Shown piece by piece: positions 33,926-45,957 of a stretch of 64,000 nucleotides of DNA. Location of the stretch: assembly GCA_034231615.1 (NCBI GenBank), contig CM067316.1, forward strand, positions 32,614,009 to 32,678,008, written 5' to 3'. A program made the translations under genes and the position numbers. Every line of letters begins with the position of its first letter. The first letter of the stretch is position 1. Source of the DNA: Meghimatium bilineatum (lineage: Eukaryota > Mollusca > Gastropoda > Stylommatophora > Philomycidae). The notes under the pieces are model-generated. The model had not been told where the DNA came from. It made no database searches and was given only the letters and a program-made list of their open reading frames with translations.

Positions 33926-35204
33926 CAAAGGAAACGCACCAATATGGAACGGGGATACATATCGTTAGAAATTCTTAAATAATCCAACATAAATGAAAAA
34001 TGAGCACGGTACGTAACGAAAAAACAACAACACAAGAATGAGGAGCTACATTAAAAGAAGTTACTGCAAATAACAGAAAAGTTAATTCACATGCTTTATA
34101 ATATTATTAATAATGACATCGGTATGTTGACAATTAGTGATCAGTTTTCTATCCTTATCACGTGGAATATCATTGTCACAATTTCTGAATAAAGGTCGCA
34201 TCAAATAACATCAATATTAAACTGCTGTAAAGAGTGAGAGTACAAATGGCGCCGTATGAATTTGAAAGACGCAAGCTAAAAAAAAAGAGCAAAGAAAGCA
34301 ATTGTAAGTTATTCAGGTGGGGGTACTTCCAAATGATTCAAAGAATAAATTCTTGAAGGAAAAATATGAAATGAGCTGAAAAGATATGAGATAACAGAAC
34401 CACTTTGTTGTACAAATATTAATGATTAATAACATGGTTGTCTACTGTTGAGAGTAATTACTAGCACAGTGATGATGACATAAGTTGTTTTTAGCTGTGA
34501 GCAGGTAGCTCTTGACAGCCTTAGCCTGTCGAACAAAAACATATGTCCTCCTCAGGTTGGTAACCAAGGTCTTACATTGACTGTATACGAATGATTAGTT
34601 TCAAAGACATGTTTAGGCCACGGGGTTTTATGCGTGACAATCGATGGACGGTACTATAAGACCTCAATAGAAAGTACACATGACTTGAACGGTTGAACTT
34701 TTATAATTTTCGTGAATTTCGTTGGTCTACTTTAGCCTTTTTTTGGCATGAGATTCCAAGTATATAAATAGTCTATTAAAAAAATAGTGACCACCGAAAA
34801 TCACAATAAACAACAACGTTGCGAGTGTAGTAGTATCTACTTTCTGTTCAGAGGTCTATACTGGACCCCATGCATCGTTTATTAGTGCTTGTTTAACCCC
34901 GGTAAAGAGGAATTACAGTGGAGCAGTATCCTAGGAAAATGCCTTCCTGCCAGGAGTCTAGCATACACTTCTGGGCAAACTATTTCATCAATCTTCTGTA
35001 AGATCTGTTGATCCATCAGTGTGATGGTACTCCAAGCACTCTCAACCACTAGGAGTCTGTCACAAAAAACCAAAGTATAATGTTAGTGGGCTTGCATCTC
35101 TTCGATATCCATGGGGAATCATGTGAGAGAAGATAAAAGTAGAACATCCAAACAAGACAAGATGACCACAGATAAGATACCGTGTCATACTAGTAAATTG
35201 TTAT
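33926..35204. other. No gene recognised
   Basis: A minus-strand open stretch at 34882-35073 reads SAWSTITLMDQQILQKIDEI, then VCPEVYARLL. It looks protein-like but I do not recognise it. The rest is AT-rich with no assigned family. Confidence 0.4.
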
Positions 35205-35255
35205 GTTATAGCTTGTCACAACACAGTCCATTCAACTATAACTAGTCATACAAGC
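35205..35255. repeat. Outlying remnant of the 30-bp satellite
   Basis: TATAGCTTGTCACAACACAG, then TCCATTCAACTATAACTAGTC: about 1.5 units, about 1.9 kb beyond the last block. Confidence 0.85.
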
Positions 35256-35489
35256 ATGTCATACAAGCAGAGTGGGTATCCACTCCTCCCCAGGATCAAT
35301 CTATTTAAAGTTACACACGTGTGAATTTGACACATACTACTCTCATGTCGAGTTTCGAGACCGATATTATGTACTCAGTAAAGTAAAAAGGGAAATCCGG
35401 TAGACATAGCTTGGAACATCAATTATATAGATTATTGTGTTTCCAGTAATTAACAAATGGTCACCACAATTTTCCAAGATTTGCCTGTT

Positions 35490-35745
35490 GTATATCAAGT
35501 TTGACTATGATGACAATGATTACGTGTGACACATACTGCTGTCATGTCAAGTTTGACTATGAATACAAGCAATATTTGACACATGATACTGCCATGTCAA
35601 GTTTGACTATGAATACAAGCAATATTTGACACATGATACTGCCATGTCAAGTTTGACTATGATTACAACCCATATGTTATACTTACTACTAACATATCAA
35701 GTCTGATAATGATTACAGGTCATATTTGACAGCCAACTTTCTTAT
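35490..35745. repeat. ~62-bp tandem repeat, left block
   Basis: Units with CATGTCAAGTTTGACTATGA, ACAAGCAATATTTGACACAT and GATACTGC, about four copies. The last unit has GATAATGATTACAGGTCATA, as in the block at 37735. Confidence 0.9.
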
Positions 35746-35749
35746 CCGT

Positions 35750-37185
35750 TCCCAGGGGTTGCGAGCTTTCACTCGTTTTTCCCTGTGCTATGAGGTGGTA
35801 AGTGCATGTCTTCTTCAGCTGTGTTCTGTCTATGTAAAGGGTGTTAGTGATAAAGGGGTTTGGTGGTAGCAGTAGTTTACGTACATCATTCGATAAGGTG
35901 GTGTTTTACTGTTTCCTCCTCCTGTCTGTCGCAACGGTCGTAGTATGATATGTTTGGTCTGCGGTAATCCTTTGTAGGTGTTTGTTAAGTTGTACATGTG
36001 TTATTGGCATCCCAAATATTTTGGTTTGATCTTTGCGGTGTAGTCTATGTATGCTGTCGTGTGGGTTTCATTGGGACATATCTTCTTATAGCACTTTTCC
36101 TTTTGAGCCAGTGGCCCAGCAATTCATCCATTGTTATTTACAGTCGTTGTGGATACTTAAGCTGTTCTAAAGTTTGTGAAAATTCCTGGTTAGGGCATAC
36201 TTGCTCCCTATTATACCAATTTATCAGAACTGTCATTTCCGTTGATATCTGGCCGGCCTATTATCCACTGTAGTTCAGTAATGATGCCATAGAGTGTAAG
36301 TATGTTTATTACTTTAAGTATACTGATTATGGTTTTTTCCTGCTTTTGGATTCCAGTTTTCAAGGTCTTGTAGAGAAGACAGATAATACTCGTATGTAAA
36401 TATTACTAGTTTATTTGGGCGTGTTGCATCATTATTGTATTTGATGGTGGTGTATGAGAGTGTTTCTGATATTCCTTTCACCTCTGCATCGTGGTTGCCG
36501 CAGAACTCTCCACAGTGAACAGATAATTATATTGATGTTTTGTTAGGGAGGACTATGAGAGAGTCATATCCTGCATTGATGGTGACTTTGAAGGCTCACC
36601 CATTTGTGTATACTTGAATCCAGTCCTTGGGGTATGAGTCGATAGTCTATAGTGCAATGGACTTAATAGTGTTTTGGTTTGTTACCTTGGTTACTGAATT
36701 GTCAATAATTGTACTTATTATTTGGAGGAGTATACGGGATGCAATTGGTGGGATAAATGATACTCTTTCAGATTACTCTCTATATTCAGGAAAGTGATGT
36801 TTCCTGTTTAGTTCTTTTGCTAGCTGGAATGAGGATATTTGTTATAGTCTTGTTTTGTATGTCATTTGTTGACTAGTTTCATTGTTAGGATGGTGGTTTT
36901 ATGGGAGTTGTTTGTATCTTTTCACAGCTTCTATAGTTACCGTTTCTCTTCTAATGTCTAGTGGCTCTATGTTTGCATCGATTTCACAGACCACTGTTGG
37001 TGTTAATCACATGCCATTACAAATGAAACGGAGAGCCTTGCTTTGTACTCTTTCCAAAGGTATGTAAGAGCTTTCGGATAATTTGGCCTGTAAGAAGAGA
37101 TTTAATCTAATATGGATCTGAATTAGCCTAGGTATGCATGCCTAGGTGTTGTCTTGTAGACTCTCCATTTTATTTTAAAATGCAA
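35750..37185 (-). pseudogene. Degraded LINE with RNase H and C-terminal region
   Basis: Minus-strand landmarks, several frames: KVQ..AL.F...M....TNS.L...CKHRATRH (RT thumb, as in KxQNKALRxICGGMxSTPTxA), then YPKDWIQVYTNG (RNase H start, YTDG-like). These are followed by CGEFCGNHDAEVKGISETLS, YEYYLSSLQDL, LQWIIGRPDINGNDSSDKLV (degraded HxGxxGNxxAD) and YDRCDRQEETVKHHLIE, a Cys/His C-terminus. Many stops. It separates two blocks of one tandem repeat (35490-35745 and 37735-37925). Confidence 0.7.
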
Positions 37186-37734
37186 AACTTCACTAGCATC
37201 ATATCTTTACAGTTATATGTTTTTCAGTTATACAGTTATAATTTGTTTAATAAAATTTTATTTATATGTTTTTATGTCGTAATTTCCTATTGTCAATTAT
37301 GCCCCCCCCCCTAGTAGAAGGCCGCCAAACTCGTGGCATTGCACTGCGTCATAGAACATTGGTCTTGTGACCCGGACTGTCAAGATCTCATTGGTTTGAT
37401 GTTGTATATCGAACTGACATCCAGAAACAAACTGAAGGAAGGGGAAACCTGAGGTGAAACCATCCAGCTCAGGACTTGACGTTCCTACATGTCTTTCCAA
37501 ATTTGGCAGACATGGCACACGTCTTGTATGCCTGCAGACTGTAGGTGACGGGGAAAGGAGACTGGTGAAGCACGCCTCGGATCCACTACTCATAGATGGA
37601 AGTCTGGGAAGAGCCAAGTCGAAGCAGCATTATTCCAGTTAGAAAATTGTATTCATATTCCCAGGCTCTTCTTTGTTGGATCGGACCTCTGGGTTTAACA
37701 GCAATCACCAGAAAATATAACTTCAACATGAGAG
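37186..37734. other. Unassigned segment with one open stretch
   Basis: Minus-strand 37297-37617 is open for 106 codons (for example SSGSEACFTSLLSPSPTVC) and starts from a C-run. No motif recognised. It may be the 5' part of the inserted LINE or a separate insertion. Confidence 0.35.
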
Positions 37735-37925
37735 TGCTAACATTTACATATGAAGTTTGATAATGATTACAGGCCATATATGACAGCTAGCTTTGACATA
37801 CGAAGTTTGATAATGATTACATGCCATATATGACAGCTAGCTTTGACATATCAATTTTGATAATGATTACATGCCATATATGACAGCCAATATTGATATA
37901 TCAATTCTGACTATTATTAGATATA
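37735..37925. repeat. ~60-bp tandem repeat, right block
   Basis: Three units of TTTGATAATGATTACATGCC, then ATATATGACAGCTAGCTTTGACATA; clearly related to the unit at 35700-35745. Confidence 0.9.
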
Positions 37926-38289
37926 GTCAATGTGAAAAGTTAATAGCACTTCACAATCGGAAATATATACAACATAAATAACTATACAACGTGATTTCCA
38001 TTGATTGAATAAATCAGTTTTTATCAGTATCGACCCCGAATATAGCTTTTTTTTCTGTCGGTGCCTCCACCGTCTGGAGCACGTTTCGCGACTTTGCAAG
38101 CACAGACTCCGCGGAGATTAGAGACTTGGAAAGACTCAGACATTTCGACTTGTCTATCACTTTTTCGCATCGTTCTTACTGACCTTCTCTTGCTTACAAA
38201 GGTCATATTACGTATTTTATCAGTTTTTACGTATAAAAACTGACCTTCGAATCAGGTTTTTTTAAAAAATGCGTTCTCGATAATACGCA

Positions 38290-38985
38290 TGCTGAATACC
38301 CATGCTTTTATTCTAGAAGCATGATATGGCAGTATATCTGGGAATACCTACGAAATGATGGAAGCATCATATAATGTTATATCTGCGAACATTACACTAT
38401 ACTGGAAGCATGATATGGTGGTATATCTGGGAACAGTACACTATACTGGAAGCATGATATGGTGGTATATCTGAGAACAGTATATATACTGGAAACATGA
38501 TATGGTGGTATATCTGAGAACATTACGCTATACTGGAAGCATGATATGGCGGTATATATAGGAACATCACGCTATACTGGAAGCATAATATGGCGGTATA
38601 TCTGGGAACATTACGCTATACTGGAAGCATGATATGGTGGTATATCTGGGAACATTACGCTATACTGGAAGCATGATATGGTGGTATATCTGAGAACAGT
38701 AAACTATACTGGAAGCATGATATGGTGGTATATCTGAGAACAGTATATATACTGGAAACATGATATGGTGGTATATCTGAGAACATTACGCTATACTGGA
38801 AGCATGATATGGCGGTATATATAGGAACATCACGCTATACTGGAAGCATGATATGGTGGTATATCTGGGAACATTACGCTATACTGGAAGCATGATATGG
38901 TGGTATATCTGGGAACATTACGCTATACTGGAAGCATGATATGGTGGTATATCTGGGAACATTACGCTATGATATGATGGCAGCA
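38290..38985. repeat. 44-bp minisatellite, about 15 units
   Basis: Unit GGAAGCATGATATGGTGGTA, TATCTGGGAACATTACGCTA, TACT. A multi-unit block containing ATATATACTGGAAACATGAT occurs twice (about 38480 and 38745), so there is a higher-order period. Confidence 0.96.
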
Positions 38986-39089
38986 TGTAAGGGTGGTACT
39001 TGTGTAAACATTTTTGCAGACATTGTTATCGTGAACTTGTATCTGACCAGATACAATAGTAACATTAGATTCTGTGACATGTTAGACAG

Positions 39090-39380
39090 TTAGCTTCGAC
39101 CTTTTATTGGCGGGCTCCAAAAGGGAGTAAACAATAGCAACACTATTTACATTATATACATGTCGTAAGAGGTGAATAAGTAGGTTGTGGGGTGGAATTG
39201 ACTGCCCTATCTCACGTAACGTCAAAGTGATCCAGGCCTCTTGGTTAAATCGGATGTGTAAGGTTGAAAGTTTCAACTATCATAGCTAAGCTGTAAACCA
39301 TGATAAACCGCATTCAATTTTCCCAACAACAGCCAGCCAATCTTCAGGAGTTTGTGAATGAACACAGAAGAATAATACAT
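39090..39380 (+). mobile_element. SINE family A
   Basis: AACAATAGCAACACTATTTA, TGTCGTAAGAGGTGAATAAG and GGTTGTGGGGTGGAATTGAC, then CAGGAGTTTGTGAATGAAC and ACAGAAGAATAA. Same order as 23545-23850. Confidence 0.7.
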
Positions 39381-39709
39381 GATACTATTTACCTCTATAA
39401 GAGTTTTCTGAAATTAGTATACTGGTGGGGTATTTTTGGGTTTACTTACATAGCGAATGGGTATGTTTCTGTTTTAGTGGCTGTGTATAGAGATAACGTG
39501 TTAAACTAAGAACAGATAAGAACATCTAATGTTGAAATGCATGGATAAATACAGAAGACAAAACCTAGAAGATAAATAAACAATGAAGATAAATAGAAAA
39601 ATGGACAATGAACAAAAAACTGAAAGACAGAATAAATGTCAATGAGCTGTGGATATAAATAAGAATAGGGAGAATTTCGTGGAAAGAGAAGAAAACGAAA
39701 AAGAAGTTT

Positions 39710-39890
39710 GATCTTCTTCTTCTTCTGCGTTCAGCATGTGGTCATACTATACCGTCAGACCTGTCATCAAGACGAAGTCCACTGTCTTCTCCAGGTCAGA
39801 GCGGCTGCCCTATAGCTTTTGCCTCAAGTCTGTATCCTCTGGCCAGGTCTGCTGTCTTTGCTCTTTTGTATGTTGGAGAAGTTTTATAAC
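39710..39890 (-). pseudogene. LINE 3'-terminal fragment
   Basis: Minus strand ends CATGCTGAACGCAGAAGAAG, with upstream codons resembling LEKTVDFVL and DRSDG. The GAACGCAGAAGAAGAA end is shared with SINE family A. Confidence 0.4.
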
Positions 39891-40004
39891 ACTTTCTATA
39901 AAAAATAACTATTAAAGGAAATAAAACTCCAGGGCCTTGCCGTGCTGGGCGGCAGTTAGGCGACACCAATCAAAATACATTTGCATTTTCTGCTGTACAA
40001 GACT

Positions 40005-40255
40005 CAGTGCACAGATGCTGTTGGGTGCGTTGTCGTAGAGGTCTCGGAGATATTGCTTGTCTCTGTGCGGACAATTCTCATTTCATCCATATCTTCCACA
40101 TCCACAGACACGATCACAAAAGTGTTAGCCAGGAATACAGCAAGAACAGCTGTATTTCTGTTTCCAGGGAGTACTACGAGGGGGTACTTTTAGGATCGTG
40201 GTTATCTGCTAACCCTTGGTCCACACGAGAACAACGTGAGACCCTTTGCATCCAC
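40005..40255 (-). mobile_element. Short SINE-like family B
   Basis: In plus-strand order: GTAGAGGTCTCGGAGATATT, CACGATCACAAAAGTGTTAG, ACAGCTGTATTTCTGTTTCC, GTTATCTGCTAACCCTTGGT and GACCCTTTGCATCCA. The right end matches the terminal TTTGCACCCC of the 1.33-kb elements, so the element reads on the minus strand. No ORF is conserved between copies. Confidence 0.75.
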
Positions 40256-40329
40256 CTGCTTGATATAAAAGTAATATGCACGAGCTGCCACATATTGTCT
40301 TCCTCTCTAGGTTGAGATAAAAGTAATAT

Positions 40330-40450
40330 GCGCACCTATTAGAGCCACTCGAACCAGCGCCACACCTATCAGAGCCACCACGTACCAGACCACTGTTATC
40401 AGTCACCCCGTACCAGCGCCACCGCTATCAGAGCCACCATCAACGCCACC
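40330..40450. repeat. CAGAGCCACC-type short repeats
   Basis: CTATTAGAGCCACTCGAACC, CTATCAGAGCCACCACGTAC and GCTATCAGAGCCACCATCAA: about 24-30 bp imperfect units. Confidence 0.75.
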
Positions 40451-40454
40451 TGAT

Positions 40455-41110
40455 ATTCAGAAAACACTACTTGAGGCTCCAGTGGATTAAAATAAAATTA
40501 TTGACCCCCATCCTCAAGCAGTATTTCAATCCGGCCCTCACACATAAAATGGTTGCACGGCTGTGGTTTAGGGCGAAAGGACAGATATATTATTATATAC
40601 ATGAGACGTTGGTAATAAAATAGTGTTAATCTATTGTCGCATCTAAGTTACAGGTCTTATCCTCAACACAGAAACAAACACGAAGAGGTGTACACACACA
40701 TCGATGACGTAATTTAAGTATAAAAAATAGAATATAGATATCATGTAAACAGTGTCAGAAAAGAAACAGAAATCTAGATGTGCACAAATCAGATCTTATC
40801 CTAAACTTGTTACGGTGTCGTCCTCCCTGGCGGCGTTAAGAAACAACCGGCCCAGAGATTACCAGCTTGTGACAAGGCTTCCCAACGCGGCGCCTCAATC
40901 GATGAAAGTATTGACCATTTGGACGCGAGCAAACCTTTAACCAGGCCACGGGATGTCTGTGGAACGGAGGTGAGAGTGGGATGTTATAAGAAATTGGTAA
41001 CACAAAGACGGGATGTGAAGACAGAGGATGTGCAGAATCAGGAAGATGCTGCAGACACGGTCTTATTATTAAAGTGCAGAGGAATAAGACAAAATCCGAA
41101 GATGTTGTTA
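40455..41110. other. No gene recognised
   Basis: Short frames on both strands only. CAATCCGGCCCTCACA at about 40529 resembles interior words of some hAT elements, but no paired ends were found. Confidence 0.35.
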
Positions 41111-41272
41111 TAACATAGTGCACGTATACACATCTACAAAGCGATGTTGTTGTGACGTGGTGCACGTATACACATCTACAAAGCGATGTTGTTGTGACGT
41201 AGTGCACGTATACACATCTACAAAACAATGTTGTTGTGACGTAGTGCACGTATACACATCTACAAAACTAGT
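41111..41272. repeat. 42-bp tandem repeat, about 4 units
   Basis: GTGACGTAGTGCACGTATAC, ACATCTACAAA, then GATGTTGTT. Each unit holds TGACGT next to a GTGCAC palindrome. Confidence 0.93.
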
Positions 41273-41424
41273 CTAAAGTAACGTCATAACTTGAGTTGCA
41301 TCAGCGAGAAATATGTAGATTTAAAAAAATGGTTTCGATCCACAGAAATTAGGAGTGTTTAGCTCTTACTTCCTATGTCCAATGAAGTGGTTTCTCCAGA
41401 TTTGTATTTCATACTCGGAAGACT

Positions 41425-41872
41425 CCACCACACAGCAGTGTGTAACGGATGACTCCACCACACCACACCACACCACACATCACTATGTAATGGAAGACTC
41501 CACCACATTACACAGCAGTGTGTAACGGATGACTCCACCACACAGCACTATGTAACGGAAGACTCCACCACACCACACAGCAGTGTGTAAAGGAAGACTC
41601 CACCACACAGCAGTGTGTAAAGGAAGACACCACCACACATCAGTGTGTAACAGAAGATTCCACCACAGAGCAGTGTGTAACAGAAGACTCCACCACAGAG
41701 CAGTGTGTAACAGAAGTTTCCACTACAAAGCAATGTGTAACAGAAAATTCCACCACAGAGCAGTGTGTAACAGAAGATTACACCACAGAGCAGTGTGTAA
41801 CAGAAGATTCCACCACAGAGCAGTGTGTAACAGAAGATTCCACCACAGAGCAGTGTGTAAAGCATTGAAAAG
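41425..41872. repeat. 30-bp minisatellite, about 14 units
   Basis: CAGTGTGTAACAGAAGATTC plus CACCACAGAG. Left units vary (CACCACACCACAC expansions); right units are near-identical. Unrelated to the 24.5-35 kb satellite. Confidence 0.95.
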
Positions 41873-43190
41873 ATTTCTCCTATTCACAAAGTGTACATTT
41901 TAGAATTTCTGTGGATTTTCTACCTTTCCGAAACATCCAGAGTTTGTCTGAGCTTCGGTTACCATGTCAAGCATCCTTTTCAGTCAGTGGTGTCCATAGA
42001 AACCCAACTCTGTGTCATGGTCACCAGGAGGGATGGGTTAGTTAGCTTACGCATTCCCCACTATCCAATGGGGTTTCTCAAATTATGTAGTGCTATGATT
42101 TTAAAAAAAATAATTCGGCTCTCCAGGGAAATTGTCACAGTCTGCACAGAGTTACTTGTCACTACACTTCATATGCCATTTGTTCATAATCTGGTGACCA
42201 CGTACACGTTAACATCTAGGATCATGTCCAATGCCGATACATCTTTGACTCCCCAAATGTGATGTGCAATGTTGGGTTTCTGAATGCTGCACCACCAAGG
42301 GAAACGTTATTTTACATATGAAATGTCGTGTAGCTTCCACAAGTGGAAGGGCTCACTATATGAGCTTGTCATCTATTAAGAGTTCATTTTTTTCATAATC
42401 CTTGGTGTGGTAAACAAATACTGACACATTTAGACTACTTTCGCATGTGAATGTATGTATAAAACACTGCAATCCTGCACACGGCCAACTTCTAACATTA
42501 TCCTCTTCACTTAGTCACAAAAAACGCAAATTATGACGTGTTCAGAGAATGTAAACCAGTCTGTTCTAAAAGGATGGACTGCACCATGACCTCTCAGGGG
42601 GTCAAGAAAAAGATGGACTACATCATGACCTCTCACAGGGTCAAGAACAAGACACAGACACAAGTTACAATATAGAGATGTATGCATTTCATCAATAATG
42701 CATTATCTATTACTTAACATCTTATAAATATTGATGGAAGATTTAATCACATGGAGAACAAAACTGCAAAGATGTACTAACACATTTGATAATTCAGTAT
42801 TGTCAAGAGAATAGTAAGGAATTCTCGGACATATGGGAGCAACAGTTCAGACAAGAAATGCTTCCTTACATCGTATATTTTCAACATCAGATGCAATCAA
42901 TCAAGGATTGCTAGATTTAACCACAAGAAGGTTTATTCCACTCCTGCAAGATCAACTTATTTATTTCTTCTGTTCGCAGGAATAAATCTTTGTGTATATA
43001 TAATTTATAAACCATTTCAGAGCATGTACAATAATAATGATGAAACGTTTATTTATGAAAAGATCAATTGCTACTGAACGAACCGTATAGATTGCTGTAA
43101 ATGATCAAAATTATGATTTATATCAAAATTGCACACAATTATTGATGATTCCCTGCTGTTTACATGCTATGTTTATTGATGATCTGTGTG
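41873..43190. other. No gene recognised
   Basis: Contains a 44-bp duplication at 42571-42655 (GGATGGACT...CATGACCTCTCA...GGGTCAAGAA twice). Nothing else assigned. Confidence 0.4.
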
Positions 43191-44590
43191 ATACTTATAT
43201 AACACTATCTCTCTTGTTTTCTCTCACTCTCTCCATACTTATATAACACTATCTCTCTTGTTTTCTCTCACTCTCTCCATACTTATATAACACTATCTCT
43301 CTTGTTTTCTCTCGCTCTCTCCATACTTATATAACACTATCTCTCTTGTTTTCTCTCTCGCTCTCTCCATACTTATATAACACTATCTCTCTTGTTCTCT
43401 CTCGCTCTCTCCATACTTATATAACACTATCTCTCTTGTTTTCTCTCGCTCTCTCCATACTTATATAACACTATCTCTCTTGTTTTCTCTCACTCTCTCC
43501 ATACTTATATAACACTATCTCTCTTGTTCTCTCTCCCTCTCTCCATACTTATATAACACTATCTCTCTTGTGTTTTTTCTCTCCCTCTCTCCATACTTAT
43601 ATAACACTATCTCTCTTGTGTTATCTCTCTCGCTCTCTCCATACTTATATAACACTATCTCTCTTGTTTTCTCTCATTCTCTCCATACTTATATAACACT
43701 ATCTCTCTTGTTCTCTCTCCCTCTCTCCATACTTATATAACACTATCTCTCTTGTGTTTTTTCTCTCCCTCTCTCCATACTTATATAACACCATCTCTCT
43801 TGTGTTTTCTCTCTCGCTCTCTCCATACTTATATAACACTATCTCTCTTGTTTTCTCTCTCCTCTCTCCATACTTATATAACACTATCTCTCTTGTTTTT
43901 TCTCTCGCTCTCTCCATACTTATATAACACTATCTCTCTTGTTTTCTCTCTCCCTCTCTCCATACTTATATAACACTATCTCTCTTGTGTTTTTTCTCTC
44001 CCTCTCTCCATACTTATATAACACTATCTCTCTTGTGTTATCTCTCTCGCTCTCTCCATACTTATATAACACTATCTCTCTTGTTTTCTCTCATTCTCTC
44101 CATACTTATATAACACTATCTCTCTTGTTCTCTCTCCCTCTCTCCATACTTATATAACACTATCTCTCTTGTGTTTTTTCTCTCGCTCTCTCCATACTTA
44201 TATAACACTATCTCTATTATTTTCTCTCTCCCTCTCTCCATACTTATATAACACTATCTCTCTTGTTTTTTCTCTCGCTCTCTCCATACTTATATAACAC
44301 TATCTCTCTTGTTTTCTCTCTCCCTCTCTCCATACTTATATAATACTCTCTCTATCTCTCTCTTATTTTTTCTCTCGCTCTCTCCATACTTATATAACAC
44401 TATCTCATTATTTTCTCTCTCTCTCTCTCCATACTTATATAACATTATCTCTCTTGTTTTTTCACTCGCTCACTCCATACTTATATAACACTATCTCTCT
44501 TGTTTTCTCTCTCCCTCTCTCCATACTTATATAACACTATCTCTCTCGTGTTTTCTCTCTCCCTCTCTCCATACTTATATTGATACACCT
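43191..44590. repeat. 46-52 bp pyrimidine-rich minisatellite, about 29 units
   Basis: Unit CTCCATACTTATATAACACT, ATCTCTCTTGTTTTCTCTC, with a CT-rich linker of variable length. Every unit carries TATATAA. The linker length varies because of CT slippage. Confidence 0.97.
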
Positions 44591-44647
44591 TTATAACATA
44601 TTTTGTTTTGTTACTACGCCATACATTATCTAATGTTTACTATTTAA

Positions 44648-44905
44648 CGCAGTGGTTAGCGCACTGATTTTGTATATTAGTTGTCCAAGGTTCATTCCCC
44701 GGAAGAGGCGAAATGGTTTTAAGATCGCAGCCTCTCCCTGGGAGAGCAAGCCTTAATTGGGTACCGTGAAGTTATTACGGGTAATCCGTGAAGTAAATAC
44801 TGTGAGCGAGAGGAGATGGCTACCGCCCTCATGAAACAGGGTCACTGAAATGTGAGATTGCTAACATTTAAAACCCCTACGGCATTAAAAATTGTTAACT
44901 TTACT
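44648..44905 (+). mobile_element. tRNA-type SINE
   Basis: Box A-like CAGTGGTTAGCGCACTG and box B-like AGGTTCATTCCCC about 35 bases later, then a body with GGGAGAGCAAGCC and ATTACGGGTAATCCGTGAAG and a 3' CGGCATTAAAAATTG. A free tRNA is unlikely: no 7-bp acceptor stem closes it. Confidence 0.65.
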
Positions 44906-44984
44906 TGACTTTACTGTTACACACGGAATAAAATACTCTAGTGTTTACTATTACGCATCGCACAAATTATCCAATTTTTACTAA

Positions 44985-45800
44985 GACACCCAGACAGATG
45001 GAGAGAAGATGGGCACCGCTGGCTAAACCTTTTGTCCACTTACAGTGGATAATCGCCCACAGAAAATACAGCATACAGAAGACACTACTTTGGTTACAAC
45101 ACGTCTACATCGATTGGAGGTCGCCCTATTGCAACTTGCGTTTAGCTGATGATATTGATCTTATAGCTTGTTCAGAACAATAATTGCAATAGTTAAAAGC
45201 AAAGTTGGAAAAAGTTACTAGCTAATGTACAGAACGGAAATAAAAAAAGAAAAGAGAAAGATCTTAGTTAACAGCTTGAGACACAGAAGAACAAACCAAC
45301 ATCATGACGAATACTTGGATACAAATAGAGGAGACGAATACTTTCCAATACCTAAATCCACCATATGCAGCGATGGAAAATGCAAAGCAGAATTAAAAAT
45401 AAGGATGGAGATGCCCTTAGCTTATATGTCAAGGCTAACTTTGATTTGAAAAATCAGTATCAATGTTGGAGTGAAAATCAAACTGTATAAGTGCTGGTGC
45501 TTTCTGTGAGAGTTGGACACTCATTGCGGACATGAAGAGACGTTTACAGGGTTTCGAGTACAAATGCTACAGACCAACTCTACGAATTTTCTATAGAGAA
45601 TATAAGACAAATTTGTACGTTAAGAAATAATATACAGATGGTTTCAGGTGTACAATAACCATTGCTTAGTAAAACTACGTTTTGGCAAGACAAGATTTTT
45701 CCTCACTCATCCGCTTCGTTGAATATAGCATTAACTGGATGACTCTGTGTGGTACCTCTACGACCCTGGCGGGTTACGGGTTTATAGATACATAGATGCC
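44985..45800 (+). pseudogene. Degraded LINE, RT core to 3' end
   Basis: Plus-strand landmarks in order: YSIQKTLLWLQHVYI and CNLRLADDIDLIACS (YADD-type box), KILVNSLRHR, then pieces of CGHEETFTGFRVQMLQTNST, which correspond to a Trp-rich thumb. It ends with GGTACCTCTACGACC at about 45750, followed by GGGTTACGGGTTTATAGATAC, the shared 3' end of this family. Same family as 47525-48118. Many stops. Confidence 0.75.
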
Positions 45801-45957
45801 ACCCAGCATAAATAATCTAATTTTTAAAATTACACCTTGACATAAACATTCTGTTTACTTTTACACCCAACATAAATTATCTCATATTTACTCTAATATT
45901 CTCTTACATTCTCTAAACCCGACATATAACATATCTAATGTTTATTATTGCATACAT

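Noticed and set aside
41548-41903. Frames with CYTLLCGGIF or CNRRFHHRAV repeats
   Set aside because: Opposite-strand translations of one 30-bp minisatellite, not a Cys-rich protein.
43699-44157. Frames of about 72 codons over the CT-rich array
   Set aside because: Minisatellite translation; unit length varies so frames shift.
44648-44720. Free tRNA gene
   Set aside because: Box A and B are present but no acceptor stem or anticodon arm could be closed, and a SINE body follows.
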